Below, piece after piece: positions 26,193 to 35,179 of a DNA stretch of 64,000 bases. The stretch is taken from positions 1 through 64,000 of the forward strand of contig NZ_JAPZTZ010000004.1 of the NCBI RefSeq assembly GCF_027532945.1. Reading direction: 5' to 3'. Made by a program: the position numbers and the translations under genes. The stretch is from Phreatobacter sp. (lineage in GTDB: Bacteria > Pseudomonadota > Alphaproteobacteria > Rhizobiales > Phreatobacteraceae). The stretch's first letter is position 1; each line of letters starts with the position of its first letter. The notes beneath the pieces were generated by a model that was not told where the DNA came from, searched no databases, and saw only the letters and a list, made by a program, of their open reading frames with translations.

Positions 26193-26921
26193 ATGCAGCC
26201 GCTCCTTGAACTCCACGGCGTATCCAAAGCCTTCGGCGGCCTGCGCGCCGTCGATGGCCTCACCGCCTCCGTCCGCCGCGGCGAGGTGGTCGGCCTCGTC
26301 GGTCCCAACGGCTCCGGCAAGACCACCGCGCTCAACCTCATCACCGGCAATCTCACCGCCGATTCCGGCGCCATCCTCTTCGAGGGTCGGCCGATCGAGC
26401 GCGCCGCGGCCCATCGCATCACCCGCGCCGGCATCGCCCGCACCTTCCAGCTGGTGCGGGTCATGCCCAGCCTGACGCTGGCCGAGAATGTCGCCGTCGG
26501 CGCCATGTTCGGCGCACGCGCCTGTTCGCCCGCCGAGGCGCAGGAGCGGGCGCTGCCGCTTCTCGCGCGCGTGGGCCTTGCCGCCCGCGCCGACGAGCGC
26601 GCCCGCAGCCTTACCTATATCGACCAGAAGCGGCTGGAGCTCGCCCGCGCACTCGCCGCCGAGCCGCAGCTCCTGCTGCTCGACGAATGGCTCGCCGGCC
26701 TCAATCCGACCGAGCTCAAGGACGGCATCGCCCTCATCGCCGCGCTCGCCGCCGACGGGATGACCATCGTCATGGTCGAGCATGTGATGGACGCGATCCG
26801 GGCGCTCTGCACCCGCTGCGTCGTCATGAACGCCGGCACCAAGATCGCGGAAGGCTCGCCCGCCGAGGCGCTCTCCGACCCCGCGGTCATCAAGGCTTAT
26901 CTGGGAGACGACGATGCTTGA
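26193..26921 (+). CDS. livG: ABC transporter ATP-binding protein (LivG)
   Basis: A 242-aa ATPase. Walker A GPNGSGKTTALN, the LivG-type RTFQLVRVMPSLTLAENVAVGA, and LLLLDEWLAGLNPTEL as Walker B are present. The signature region reads SLTYIDQKRLELARAL, where the usual LSGGQ is replaced by LTYIDQ, a clear deviation. If the fused LivF partner carries a canonical LSGGE, the pair would have one consensus and one degenerate ATP site. The start at 26193 was chosen from the spacing to the LivM stop. It overlaps the next gene by 8 bp. Confidence 0.9.
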   Translation: MQPLLELHGVSKAFGGLRAVDGLTASVRRGEVVGLVGPNGSGKTTALNLITGNLTADSGAILFEGRPIERAAAHRITRAGIARTFQLVRVMPSLTLAENVAVGAMFGARACSPAEAQERALPLLARVGLAARADERARSLTYIDQKRLELARALAAEPQLLLLDEWLAGLNPTELKDGIALIAALAADGMTIVMVEHVMDAIRALCTRCVVMNAGTKIAEGSPAEALSDPAVIKAYLGDDDA

Positions 26922-29226
26922 GGTTGCCCGCCTCTCCGCCTCCTACGGCCCGCATCGCGCGGTCGACAGCGTCGCGCTCACAGTCGGCCGCGGCGAGACC
27001 GTCGCCATTCTCGGCGCCAATGGCGCGGGCAAGACGACGCTGCTCAAGGCGCTCGCCGGCCTTGTGCCGGCCGAGTCCAGCGTCACCTTCGAGGGCCGCC
27101 GCCTCGAGGCTGCCGACCCGCACCGCATCGTCGAGCGCGGCATCGCCCTCGTCCCCGAGGGGCGCGGGATTTTCGGTGACCTCACCGTCCGTGAGAACCT
27201 CATGCTCGGTGCCTTCCCTAAGCGGGCCCGCGCCCATGAGGCAGCGACCCTCGACGACGTGCTGACGCTCTTCCCCCGCCTCGCCGAGCGCCTGTCGCAG
27301 CAGGTCCGCACCATGTCGGGGGGCGAGCAGCAGATGGTCGCGATCGGCCGCGCGCTGATGAGCCGGCCGAACCTCCTCATGCTCGACGAGCCCTCGCTTG
27401 GCCTGTCGCCGGTGATGACCGGCGAACTGTTCAAGGGGCTCGCCGCCATCAAGGCGCGCGGCATGGCGATCCTCATCGTCGAACAGAATGCCCGCCGCTG
27501 CCTGAAGCTCGCCGACCGCGCCTATCTCATCGCCAATGGCCGCATCGTCGGGGAGGGCGCCGCTGCGGCGCTCGCCGACGATCCGCAGGTCGCCGCCGCC
27601 TATCTCGGCGGTGCCGCCCCCGCCAATGACGACGCGGCGGCTCCCGCCGTTGCGCCGCCTCCGCTGTTCTCGCCCCCGCCGCTGCCGGCGACGGGCGAAC
27701 ATCCGCCGCAGTCCTATTCCACCCCGCCGGCACCCGTGGCCGTGCGATCCCCCGCCTTCCCGGAGAGTCCCGCCATGAAGCACGTCAACCTGATGATCGA
27801 CGCCCGCGAGCTGGGCGCCGCCGACGGTCGCACCTTCGACCGTCTCGACCCCATGACCGGCCAGGTCGCCACCCGCGCCGCCGCGGCGACGGTGTCCGAC
27901 GCCGTGGCGGCCGTCGACGCGGCCGCGGCCGCCTTCCCGGCCTGGTCGGCGCTTGGCCCCAGCGAGCGCCGCGCCAAGCTCAATGCCGCCGCCGACCTCA
28001 TGCAGCAGCGCGCCGAGGACTTCGTCGCCGCCATGATGGCGGAGACCGGTTCGACCAGGGGCTGGGCGATGTTCAACATCGGTATCGCCACCGGCATGCT
28101 CCGCGAGGCCGGCGCCATGACCACCCAGATCACCGGCGACGTCATTCCGACCGACAAGCCGAACAATCTGGCGCTGGCCGTGCGCCAGCCGGTCGGCGTC
28201 ATCCTCGGCATCGCGCCGTGGAACGCGCCGGTCATCCTCGGCGTGCGCGCCATCGCCATGCCGCTTGCCTGCGGCAACACCGTCGTCTTCAAGGCCTCCG
28301 AGCAGTGCCCGGCGACGCACCAGCTCATCGGTCAGGTGATGCGTGATGCGGGCCTGCCGGCCGGCGTCGTCAACGTCGTCACCAATGCGCCGGCGGATGC
28401 CGCCAAGGTGGTCGAGACGCTCATCGCCCACCGTGCGGTGAAGCGCGTCAACTTCACCGGCTCGACCCATGTCGGCCGCATCATTGCCGAGACGGCGGCG
28501 CGCTATCTGAAGCCCGCCCTGCTGGAGCTCGGCGGCAAGGCGCCGCTCGTCATCCTCGACGATGCCGACCTCGACGAGGCGGTGAAGGCCGCGGCCTTCG
28601 GCGCCTTCATGAACCAGGGCCAGATCTGCATGTCGACCGAGCGCATCGTCGTCGATGCCAAGGTGGCCGATGCCTTTGTCGAGAAATTCGCCGCCAAGGC
28701 GAAGTCGCTGCCCTATGGCGACCCGCGTTCCGGCAATGTGGTGCTGGGCTCTCTCGTCTCGGCAGAGGCCGCCAAGCGCGTGAAGGTGCTGGTCGACGAC
28801 GCCACTGCCAAGGGCGCGGCGCTTGCCGCCGGCGGCTCGCTGGAGGGCACGGTGATGCCCGCAACCATCCTCGACAAGGTGACGCCGGCCATGCGCATCT
28901 ATGGCGAGGAGAGCTTCGGCCCGGTGGTGACCGTGGTGCGCGTCAACGGCGACGAGGAGGCCATCCGCATCGCCAACGACACCGAATACGGCCTCTCCGC
29001 TGCGGTCTTCTCGCGCGATATCGGCCGGGCCCTCGGCGTCGCCAAGCGCATCGAGAGCGGCATCTGCCACATCAACGCGCCGACCGTGCATGACGAGCCG
29101 CAGATGCCCTTTGGCGGCACCAAGGCCTCGGGCTATGGCCGCTTCGGCGGCAAGGCCGGCATCGACGCCTTCACCGAGCTGCGCTGGATCACCATCCAGA
29201 CCGGCCCGCGCCCCTATCCGTTCTGA
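26914..29226 (+). CDS. LivF ABC ATPase fused in frame to an aldehyde dehydrogenase
   Basis: One continuous 770-codon frame holds two complete proteins. Residues 1-232 are a LivF ATPase (Walker A GANGAGKTT 34-42, signature MSGGEQQ 134-140, Walker B LLMLDEPSLG). Residues 233-287 are a proline/alanine-rich linker with no fold. From M288 (codon 27775) to 770 is an NAD(P)-dependent aldehyde dehydrogenase with FTGST 514-518, E538 in LELGG and catalytic C572 in GQICMS, resembling vanillin or salicylaldehyde dehydrogenases. Either it is a real fusion, or the ATG at 27775 (weak GGAGAG upstream) starts a separate protein and the LivF stop has been lost. The first half serves import and the second oxidises an aldehyde from the same pathway. 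Confidence 0.85.
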   Translation: MLEVARLSASYGPHRAVDSVALTVGRGETVAILGANGAGKTTLLKALAGLVPAESSVTFEGRRLEAADPHRIVERGIALVPEGRGIFGDLTVRENLMLGAFPKRARAHEAATLDDVLTLFPRLAERLSQQVRTMSGGEQQMVAIGRALMSRPNLLMLDEPSLGLSPVMTGELFKGLAAIKARGMAILIVEQNARRCLKLADRAYLIANGRIVGEGAAAALADDPQVAAAYLGGAAPANDDAAAPAVAPPPLFSPPPLPATGEHPPQSYSTPPAPVAVRSPAFPESPAMKHVNLMIDARELGAADGRTFDRLDPMTGQVATRAAAATVSDAVAAVDAAAAAFPAWSALGPSERRAKLNAAADLMQQRAEDFVAAMMAETGSTRGWAMFNIGIATGMLREAGAMTTQITGDVIPTDKPNNLALAVRQPVGVILGIAPWNAPVILGVRAIAMPLACGNTVVFKASEQCPATHQLIGQVMRDAGLPAGVVNVVTNAPADAAKVVETLIAHRAVKRVNFTGSTHVGRIIAETAARYLKPALLELGGKAPLVILDDADLDEAVKAAAFGAFMNQGQICMSTERIVVDAKVADAFVEKFAAKAKSLPYGDPRSGNVVLGSLVSAEAAKRVKVLVDDATAKGAALAAGGSLEGTVMPATILDKVTPAMRIYGEESFGPVVTVVRVNGDEEAIRIANDTEYGLSAAVFSRDIGRALGVAKRIESGICHINAPTVHDEPQMPFGGTKASGYGRFGGKAGIDAFTELRWITIQTGPRPYPF

Positions 29227-29261
29227 GTGACGCCAAAGCCTCGCGCGTCAGACATTCGTGG

Positions 29262-29284
29262 ATGGCCGGGACAATCCCGGCCAT
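29262..29284. repeat. Perfect hairpin, dispersed-repeat type
   Basis: ATGGCCGGGA and TCCCGGCCAT form a perfect 10-bp stem with loop CAA. The flanking GATGGCCGGGAC ... CCGGCCATGAC text is typical of small palindromic repeats scattered between genes of Hyphomicrobiales. It could also end or attenuate transcription after the fused gene, although no T-run follows. Confidence 0.6.
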
Positions 29285-29335
29285 GACGGATAGGACTGAG
29301 CGCCGACTGTTTTCCACCCACCATCGGACTGCCGC

Positions 29336-29938
29336 ATGACCGAAGACATCATCGAACGCCTCGCCATCCGCGACCTCGTGGAGAACTGGGCGCTGTGGCG
29401 CGATGCCGGCGACTGGGATCGCTTCCTCACCTGCTGGCATTCCGATGGGAAGATGATGGCGACCTGGTACCAGGGGCCGGCGGCAGATTTCATCCGGGCG
29501 AGCCGCGAGGGCTGGGCCAAGGGCGTCTCGATCCTGCACTTCCTCGGGGGCACCACCATCGATCGCGAGGGGAACCGCGCGATCGCCCAGACCAAGATGA
29601 CCATCTCGCAGCGCGGGCCCGTCGACGGCGTGCTCTGCGACGTCGTCTGCACCGGCCGCTTCTACGACTTCATCGAGAAGCGTGACGGGCGCTGGGGCGT
29701 GGTGCTGCGCCAGCCGATCTACGAGAAGGACCGGCTCGACCCGGTCCTCCCCGATGCGAAGCTGAGCCTCGATCCGGACCTGCTCGCGCAGTTCCCCGAG
29801 GGCTACCGGCACCTCGCCTATATCCAGACCAAGATCGGCTACACCGTGAAGCGCGACATGCCGGGCCTCCGCGGGCCCGAGGTCGAGGCGCTCTACCGGC
29901 GCGGCAAGACCTGGCTCACCGGCGGCCCGGCGGAATAG
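29336..29938 (+). CDS. SnoaL-like / nuclear transport factor 2 family protein
   Basis: A 200-aa protein with the cone-shaped SnoaL/NTF2 pattern: AIRDLVENWALWRDAGDWDRFLTCWHSDGKMM is the diagnostic first helix pair, followed by beta-strands (RAIAQTKMTISQ, VVCTGRFYDFIEKRDGRWGVVLRQPIYEKDR). The family includes cyclases, isomerases, dehydratases and non-catalytic proteins, so the reaction cannot be named. It lies last in the catabolic block and may act on the same compound. Confidence 0.82.
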   Translation: MTEDIIERLAIRDLVENWALWRDAGDWDRFLTCWHSDGKMMATWYQGPAADFIRASREGWAKGVSILHFLGGTTIDREGNRAIAQTKMTISQRGPVDGVLCDVVCTGRFYDFIEKRDGRWGVVLRQPIYEKDRLDPVLPDAKLSLDPDLLAQFPEGYRHLAYIQTKIGYTVKRDMPGLRGPEVEALYRRGKTWLTGGPAE

Positions 29939-30049
29939 GGCGGCGACGGCATCCGCCGATCCCCCTCACTTCAACGTGAGGCGCGCCGATGTAACCCCTT
30001 GCGGGCTCGCCGCGTATGGCATGACATCGGCCACCACCGGGGATGCCGC

Positions 30050-30904
30050 ATGCTGCCGTGGAACGACCGGGCGGGGAACCTCTCCGTCCTCAAGCTGCTT
30101 GTCTTCCTGGGCGTCATCGCGCCGGGACTTTGGATCCTTGCCCAGGCGGCGACGGGCACGCTCGGCTCGAAGCCCGTGACCTCCGCCATCCACCAGTCCG
30201 GCGACTGGTCGGTGCGGCTGCTGCTCGTCTCGCTCCTCGTCACTCCGCTGCGTTTCGTCGCAGACTGGCCGAAGCTCATCCTGGTGCGCCGCATGATCGG
30301 CGTCGCGGCGGCCGTCTATGCCATCGCCCATCTCGTGCTCTATGCGATGGAGCAGGCCTGGGACCTCGGCAAGGTCGCGAGCGAGATCCTTCTGCGCTTC
30401 TATCTGACCATCGGCTTTGCCGCCCTGCTCGGCCTCGTCGCGCTCACCGTCACCTCCACCGACGCCATGATCCGCCGGCTCGGCAGCACCGCCTGGAACC
30501 GGCTGCATCTCCTCGCCTATCCCATCGCCTTCGTCGCCATCTGGCACTTCTTCCTGCAGACGCGCCTCGACGTGTCGCAGCCCGTGCTGATGCTCGGCTT
30601 CTTCGTCTGGCTGATGGGCTTCCGCCTCATGCGACGGGCGGGTTTCGCGGTCAGGCCATTGCAGCTCCTGGCCCTCGCACTCATATCCGGGATCGCCACC
30701 GCGCTGCTCGAGGCGCTCTGGTACGCGACCATGACCGGCGTCATGGCCTCGCGCATCCTCGCCGCCAATCTCGACATCGGCTTCGGCATCCGCCCGGCGC
30801 TCTGGGTGACCTTTGCCGGGCTCGTGCTGGTGGCCGTCAATCTCGTCAGGGCCCGTCGGGCCGACGCATCGCGCGGCCGCCGCGCCGCGGTTGCAGCGGA
30901 GTGA
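30050..30904 (+). CDS. msrQ: MsrQ-type heme-binding membrane subunit (YedZ)
   Basis: A 284-aa membrane protein of the ferric-reductase-like fold with about seven helices. Conserved histidines ([35 protein letters not shown]) should bind heme b. MsrQ passes electrons from the membrane to the periplasmic molybdoprotein MsrP, which repairs oxidised methionine. No msrP gene is adjacent; msrB lies 64 bp downstream instead. The protein is longer than E. coli MsrQ because of C-terminal helices, which is usual for the alphaproteobacterial form as far as I recall. Confidence 0.85.
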   Translation: MLPWNDRAGNLSVLKLLVFLGVIAPGLWILAQAATGTLGSKPVTSAIHQSGDWSVRLLLVSLLVTPLRFVADWPKLILVRRMIGVAAAVYAIAHLVLYAMEQAWDLGKVASEILLRFYLTIGFAALLGLVALTVTSTDAMIRRLGSTAWNRLHLLAYPIAFVAIWHFFLQTRLDVSQPVLMLGFFVWLMGFRLMRRAGFAVRPLQLLALALISGIATALLEALWYATMTGVMASRILAANLDIGFGIRPALWVTFAGLVLVAVNLVRARRADASRGRRAAVAAE

Positions 30905-30968
30905 CATCATGAGGCCCGCCGACATCTGGGCGCTGTTCGCGCCGAACCATTCGAAGGGAGATCACGCC

Positions 30969-31379
30969 ATGGACAGTGCCACCAAGACCTTCCCCGTCAC
31001 CAAGACGGACGAGGAATGGCGCCGCATCCTCACCCCCGAGCAGTACCAGGTGCTGCGCGGCCATGGCACCGAGCGGCCCGGCAGCTGCGCCCTCAATTAC
31101 GAGAAGCGCGCCGGCACCTTCTCCTGCGTCGGCTGCGGCCAGAAGCTCTTCGTCTCGCACAAGAAGTTCGAGAGCGGCACGGGCTGGCCGAGCTTCGACC
31201 AGCCGCTTCCCGGCGCCGTCGAGGAGACCGTCGACCGCTCCTGGGGCATGGTGCGCACCGAGGTGCACTGCGCCAATTGCGGCGGCCATCTCGGCCATGT
31301 CTTCCCGGACGGCCCGCCGCCGACCGGCCTGCGCTACTGCATCAACGGCGTTGCCATGAATTTCGAGCCGGAGGCCTGA
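30969..31379 (+). CDS. msrB: Peptide-methionine (R)-S-oxide reductase
   Basis: A 136-aa cytosolic enzyme that reduces the R-form of methionine sulfoxide with thioredoxin. The zinc ligands are C53, C56, C101 and C104; the catalytic cysteine is C124 in [11 protein letters not shown], and GTGWPSF is the substrate loop. The ATG at 30969 has AAGGGAG upstream; an earlier ATG at 30909 lacks one. The closeness to msrQ suggests a shared methionine-repair unit. A terminator follows at 31447. Confidence 0.95.
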   Translation: MDSATKTFPVTKTDEEWRRILTPEQYQVLRGHGTERPGSCALNYEKRAGTFSCVGCGQKLFVSHKKFESGTGWPSFDQPLPGAVEETVDRSWGMVRTEVHCANCGGHLGHVFPDGPPPTGLRYCINGVAMNFEPEA

Positions 31380-31446
31380 CCTTCGAGCCGGACGTGTCCA
31401 AGTCCTGACTGCAACCTCGCCTTAAAGGTCAGCAGAGAGAATGATG

Positions 31447-31474
31447 CGGCGGGGCCCCATGGCTCCGCCGTTTT
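31447..31474 (+). terminator. Intrinsic terminator after msrB
   Basis: The stem CGGCGGGGCC / GGCTCCGCCG (one G-T mismatch), with loop CCAT, is followed by TTTT at 31471-31474. It lies 67 bases after the msrB stop and 16 before the next start, and is the best intrinsic terminator I see in the window. Confidence 0.7.
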
Positions 31475-31489
31475 GCATCGGGCCGCCGC

Positions 31490-32038
31490 ATGACACCTGA
31501 CGCCGCACCCCCGCCGATCGATCGCGAGCGGGCTCTCATCGACGTCGCCCGCGTCATCGTCGCGAGCGCCCTCACCATTGGCTCGGTACTGCTGACCGCC
31601 TTCGGCTTCGTCGAGCGTGTGGTCGGCATCGAGCGCATCGCCAGCGAAAGGCGCTTCGCGCTTCTCGCGCTGATGCCTGGCGCCGCGGCTCTCGCCTTCC
31701 TCGCCAGCGGCCGGGCACTCGGCGCGCTCTACGACATCAGCGTACCGCCCCGCGACATCGGCACCCTCCGCCGCGCCCTGCTGCGCTTCACCGACGTCTC
31801 CGGCGCCTATGGTCTCTTCGCCGTGGTCATCTCCACCCTCGTCGCGGTGGCCGCCTTCATCGCCGTGGCGCTGGTGCTGAACCTCGACCTGCTGCCGCTG
31901 GCCTTCCTCGCCTCGGCCTGTGCCTTCTGCGTGGCGCTGTCGGGCATGCTGATGCGCTACAACGCCCGCCGCCGCTTCATCGACCTGATCCTCGTCATCT
32001 GCATCGTCTTGACCATGGTGCTCGACCAGTTCTTCTGA
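31490..32038 (+). CDS. Small integral membrane protein of unknown function
   Basis: A 182-aa protein with four predicted membrane helices (about 22-43, 56-74, 107-133, 134-155) and a short last one at 163-180. Arginine-rich loops (RRALLRF, RYNARRRF) should lie on the cytoplasmic side. I do not recognise a family or any catalytic residues. It is preceded by the msrB terminator and converges on the sugar ABC operon, so it is probably transcribed alone. Confidence 0.7.
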   Translation: MTPDAAPPPIDRERALIDVARVIVASALTIGSVLLTAFGFVERVVGIERIASERRFALLALMPGAAALAFLASGRALGALYDISVPPRDIGTLRRALLRFTDVSGAYGLFAVVISTLVAVAAFIAVALVLNLDLLPLAFLASACAFCVALSGMLMRYNARRRFIDLILVICIVLTMVLDQFF

Positions 32039-32055
32039 TCAGCACCGGCCCCGCT

Positions 32056-33156
32056 TCACAGAACCACCCCCGCAGCGTCCATCAGGTGCATGTGGTTGAG
32101 GTCGGCGGCGAGCCGCATGGGCTGGCCATCCGCCGCGCCGGCATCGGGGTGGACCCGGCCGCAATGGGTCTCGCCGCCGATGGTGAAATAGACCAGGGTC
32201 TCGTGGCCCATGGGCTCGATGACGTCGAGGCCGATGTCGAAAGGCGCGATGCCCGGCCCAAGTGTACCGTCTCCCGCCTCCGTCACATGTTCCGGACGGA
32301 TGCCGAGGACGAGGCCGTCCTGCCCCGCATAGGTCTTGTAGCGGGCGGTGCGGGATGCCGGCACCGGCAGCACGATGCCGCCGTCGAGATGGAGCACCAG
32401 GGCGCCCGACGTCTCCGTGAGCCTGGCCGGGATGAAGTTCATGGCCGGCGAGCCGATGAAGCCGGCGACGAAGCGGGTGCGCGGGTGGTGGTAGAGCTCG
32501 TTCGGCGGGCCGATCTGCTCGATCCGGCCGTTGTTCATCACCACCACGCGGTCGGCGAGCGTCATCGCCTCCACCTGGTCGTGGGTGACATAGACGGTGG
32601 TGGTGCGCACCTTGAGGTGCACCTTCTTGATCTCGGTGCGCATCTGCACGCGCAGCTTCGCGTCGAGGTTCGACAGGGGCTCGTCGAAGAGGAAGACCTT
32701 GGGGTTGCGCACGATGGCGCGGCCCATGGCGACGCGCTGGCGCTGGCCGCCGGAGAGCGCCTTGGGCTTGCGCTCCAGCAGTTCCTTAATGTCGAGGATG
32801 CGCGCCGCCTCGTCCACCCGCGCCTTGATCTCGGCCTTGGGGTAGCGCTTCAGGCGCAGGCCGAAGCTCATGTTCTCCGCCACCGTCATGTGCGGATAGA
32901 GCGCGTAGTTCTGGAACACCATGGCGATGTCCCGGTCCTTCGGCGGCACGTCGTTGACCACATCGCCATCGATGGCGATGTCGCCATCGGAAATGTCCTC
33001 GAGCCCCGCGATCATGCGCAGCGTCGTCGACTTGCCGCAGCCCGACGGGCCGACCAGCACGACGAACTCCTCGTCGGCGATGTCGAGGTCGATGCCGCGC
33101 ACGGCCTCGACGTCGCCGTAACGCTTGACGACCTTCCTGAGGGTCACGCCTGCCAT
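32056..33156 (-). CDS. Sugar ABC transporter ATPase (UgpC/MalK type)
   Basis: A 366-aa ATPase of the carbohydrate-uptake class 1 family. Walker [10 protein letters not shown] is at 36-44, the signature reads [17 protein letters not shown], Walker [16 protein letters not shown], and a C-terminal OB-type regulatory domain starts near residue 240 ([18 protein letters not shown]). It energises the permeases at 33170 and 34078. The ligand is not encoded in this subunit; sugars, polyols or glycerol phosphates are usual. Confidence 0.93.
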   Translation of the reverse strand: MAGVTLRKVVKRYGDVEAVRGIDLDIADEEFVVLVGPSGCGKSTTLRMIAGLEDISDGDIAIDGDVVNDVPPKDRDIAMVFQNYALYPHMTVAENMSFGLRLKRYPKAEIKARVDEAARILDIKELLERKPKALSGGQRQRVAMGRAIVRNPKVFLFDEPLSNLDAKLRVQMRTEIKKVHLKVRTTTVYVTHDQVEAMTLADRVVVMNNGRIEQIGPPNELYHHPRTRFVAGFIGSPAMNFIPARLTETSGALVLHLDGGIVLPVPASRTARYKTYAGQDGLVLGIRPEHVTEAGDGTLGPGIAPFDIGLDVIEPMGHETLVYFTIGGETHCGRVHPDAGAADGQPMRLAADLNHMHLMDAAGVVL

Positions 33157-33169
33157 TGTCCCGCCTCCG

Positions 33170-34081
33170 TCAGCCCTTGGTCGCGCCGGCGGTCAGGCCT
33201 GCGATGTAGTAGTCCATGAGGAAGGCGTAGATGATGAGCGGCGGCAGCGCGCCGAGCAGCGCGCCGGTCATGATCTGCCCCCAGTTGAAGACGTCGCCCT
33301 TGATGAGCGTGGTGATGATGCCGACGGGCAGCACCAGCTGGTCCACCGACGTTGTGAAGGCCAGCGGATAGAGGAACTGCGCCCAGCTCACGGTGAAGGC
33401 GAAGATCGTGGCGGCGATGATGCCGGGCAGCGCCACGGGAATGAAGATGCGGGTGAGCACCTGCACCCAGCTTGCCCCATCGATGATCGCCGCCTCGTCC
33501 AGCTCCTTCGGGATCGAGGCGAAGTAGCCGATCATGATCCAGGTGCAGAAGGGAACGGTCAGCGTCGGATAGACGATGAGCAGCACCCACCAGCGGTTCA
33601 GGAGCTGGATGCCCGTCCATTCGTGGAACGTCGCGAACATCTTGAACAGCGGGATGAACAGCAGCGTGTCCGGCACGAGATAGGTGAGGAAGACGCCCGT
33701 CGCGAGCGTCGCCGAGCCCCAGAAGCGCATCCGCGACAGGGCGAAGGCGGCGGGGATCGAGATGAGCATGGTGATGATCACCACCAGCACCGAGACCACC
33801 GCCGAGTTGCGGAAGAAGATGAGGAACTGCGGCTCGGTGAGCAGCGCCACATAGTTCGACAGGGTGGGATTGAACACCCACCACGGGTTCGTCGCCGCCG
33901 AGATCTCGGCGCTGGTCTTCAGCGAGGTGATGAACATGTAGAGCGGCGGGAGCAGCGAGAAGGCCGCGAAGATCACGAGGAACACATAGGACCAGCGCAG
34001 GGCCCATTCGCGATCCGCCGTCATGCTGCCGTAGCGCACCTTGCGCGCGGGCGTCGTCCGGGTGAGGGCGGCGTCCGTCAT
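33170..34081 (-). CDS. Sugar ABC transporter permease (MalG type)
   Basis: A 303-aa inner-membrane protein with six helices. The coupling motif EAA reads [28 protein letters not shown], which contacts the ATPase. A cytoplasmic N-terminus precedes the first helix ([21 protein letters not shown]). The start overlaps the other permease's stop by 4 bp. Confidence 0.93.
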   Translation of the reverse strand: MTDAALTRTTPARKVRYGSMTADREWALRWSYVFLVIFAAFSLLPPLYMFITSLKTSAEISAATNPWWVFNPTLSNYVALLTEPQFLIFFRNSAVVSVLVVIITMLISIPAAFALSRMRFWGSATLATGVFLTYLVPDTLLFIPLFKMFATFHEWTGIQLLNRWWVLLIVYPTLTVPFCTWIMIGYFASIPKELDEAAIIDGASWVQVLTRIFIPVALPGIIAATIFAFTVSWAQFLYPLAFTTSVDQLVLPVGIITTLIKGDVFNWGQIMTGALLGALPPLIIYAFLMDYYIAGLTAGATKG

Positions 34082-35061
34082 GCCTCATTCCCCCTCTGGT
34101 TGATGTCGCGCAGGATGAAGATCGCCGCCACCATCAGGATCGGCACCATGAAGAGCGAGACCGAGGCGCCGAGCGGGATGTCCGAGCCCTCGATGCCGAT
34201 CTTGAAGGCCCAGGTGGCGAAGAGATGCGTCTTGTCGATCGGCCCGCCGGCGGTGAGCACGCGGACGATGTCGAAATTGGCGAATGTGACGATGGTGGAG
34301 AACAGCGCGGTGATGGCGATGATGTTCCGCATCATCGGCAGGGTGATGTACCAGATGCGCTGCCACCAGTTAGCGCCGTCGATGGCGGCGGCCTCGTAAA
34401 GCTGGTCGGGCACCGATTTCAGCGCCGCCAGATACATGATCATGAAGAATGGCGCGCCCACCCAGATATTGACCAGGATCACCGAGAACCGCGCCCAGTT
34501 GGCATTTCCCGTCCAGGGGATCGGGCCGATGCCGAAGAAGGACAGCGTGTAGTTGAAGGCGCTGTAGGAGGGGTCGAACAGCCAGAGCCAGGCGAGCGTG
34601 GACATGGCCGGCGGGATCACCCAGGGGATCAGCAGCATCCCGCGCCACTTGCGCTGGCCCTTGTCCGGGATGTTGTGGACGAAATGGGCGACGATGAAGC
34701 CGAGCAGCGCCTTGAAGATCACCGCCGTGATGGCGAAGAGGCAGGATTGCCAGACCACCATCCAGAAGGTCTCGCGGGTGAACAGGAACTGGATGTTGCC
34801 GAAGGGGATGCGCGTGCAGATGGCGTCCGGCAGCCAGGAGCAGTTCCGCATCCAGGCGACCGAGGCCATGCTCTTGCGCAGGCTCGACAGGTAGATGGCG
34901 TAAAAGGCGGGATAGATCACCAGCACTGCGATCAGCAGGATCAGCGGCAGCGCCATCAGGAAGGCGACCGTCGACTTGCGCTTGAGGAAGCGCATCAGCG
35001 CCGACGGCTTTGCGGCCGGCGCGCGCGGGCGGGCAGGATGGGTCAGGACGGCATCGGCCAT
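34078..35061 (-). CDS. Sugar ABC transporter permease (MalF type)
   Basis: A 327-aa inner-membrane protein, partner of the MalG-type permease. It has a first helix at STVAFLMALPLILLIAVLVI and the coupling loop QLYEAAAIDGANWWQRIWYITLPMM. The start at 35061 (MADAVLTH) is preferred over an upstream in-frame ATG because the extra residues look non-coding. It is 118 bp from the binding-protein gene, and a hairpin lies between them. Confidence 0.92.
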   Translation of the reverse strand: MADAVLTHPARPRAPAAKPSALMRFLKRKSTVAFLMALPLILLIAVLVIYPAFYAIYLSSLRKSMASVAWMRNCSWLPDAICTRIPFGNIQFLFTRETFWMVVWQSCLFAITAVIFKALLGFIVAHFVHNIPDKGQRKWRGMLLIPWVIPPAMSTLAWLWLFDPSYSAFNYTLSFFGIGPIPWTGNANWARFSVILVNIWVGAPFFMIMYLAALKSVPDQLYEAAAIDGANWWQRIWYITLPMMRNIIAITALFSTIVTFANFDIVRVLTAGGPIDKTHLFATWAFKIGIEGSDIPLGASVSLFMVPILMVAAIFILRDINQRGNEA

Positions 35062-35133
35062 GCGGTGTCTCGATGATCCGGAAGGGGCCACGGCGCGCTG
35101 CCTGAAGCGGGCCGTTTCGACATGATGGGAACA

Positions 35134-35154
35134 GGGGGCGCGCGCGGCGCCCCC
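35134..35154. repeat. Hairpin after the sugar-binding-protein gene
   Basis: GGGGGCGC (35134-35141) and GCGCCCCC (35147-35154) form a perfect 8-bp stem with a 5-base loop, 26 bases past the binding-protein stop on the minus strand. There is no T-run. It fills the same position as the hairpins after the other binding-protein genes. Confidence 0.6.
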
Positions 35155-35179
35155 CGTCCAGACCTCTCAGGCCTGCGGC

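Noticed and set aside
26890-29091. A 733-codon minus-strand frame opposite the LivF-ALDH gene
   Set aside because: It mirrors the plus-strand fusion and has no recognisable domain; long antisense frames are common at this GC content.
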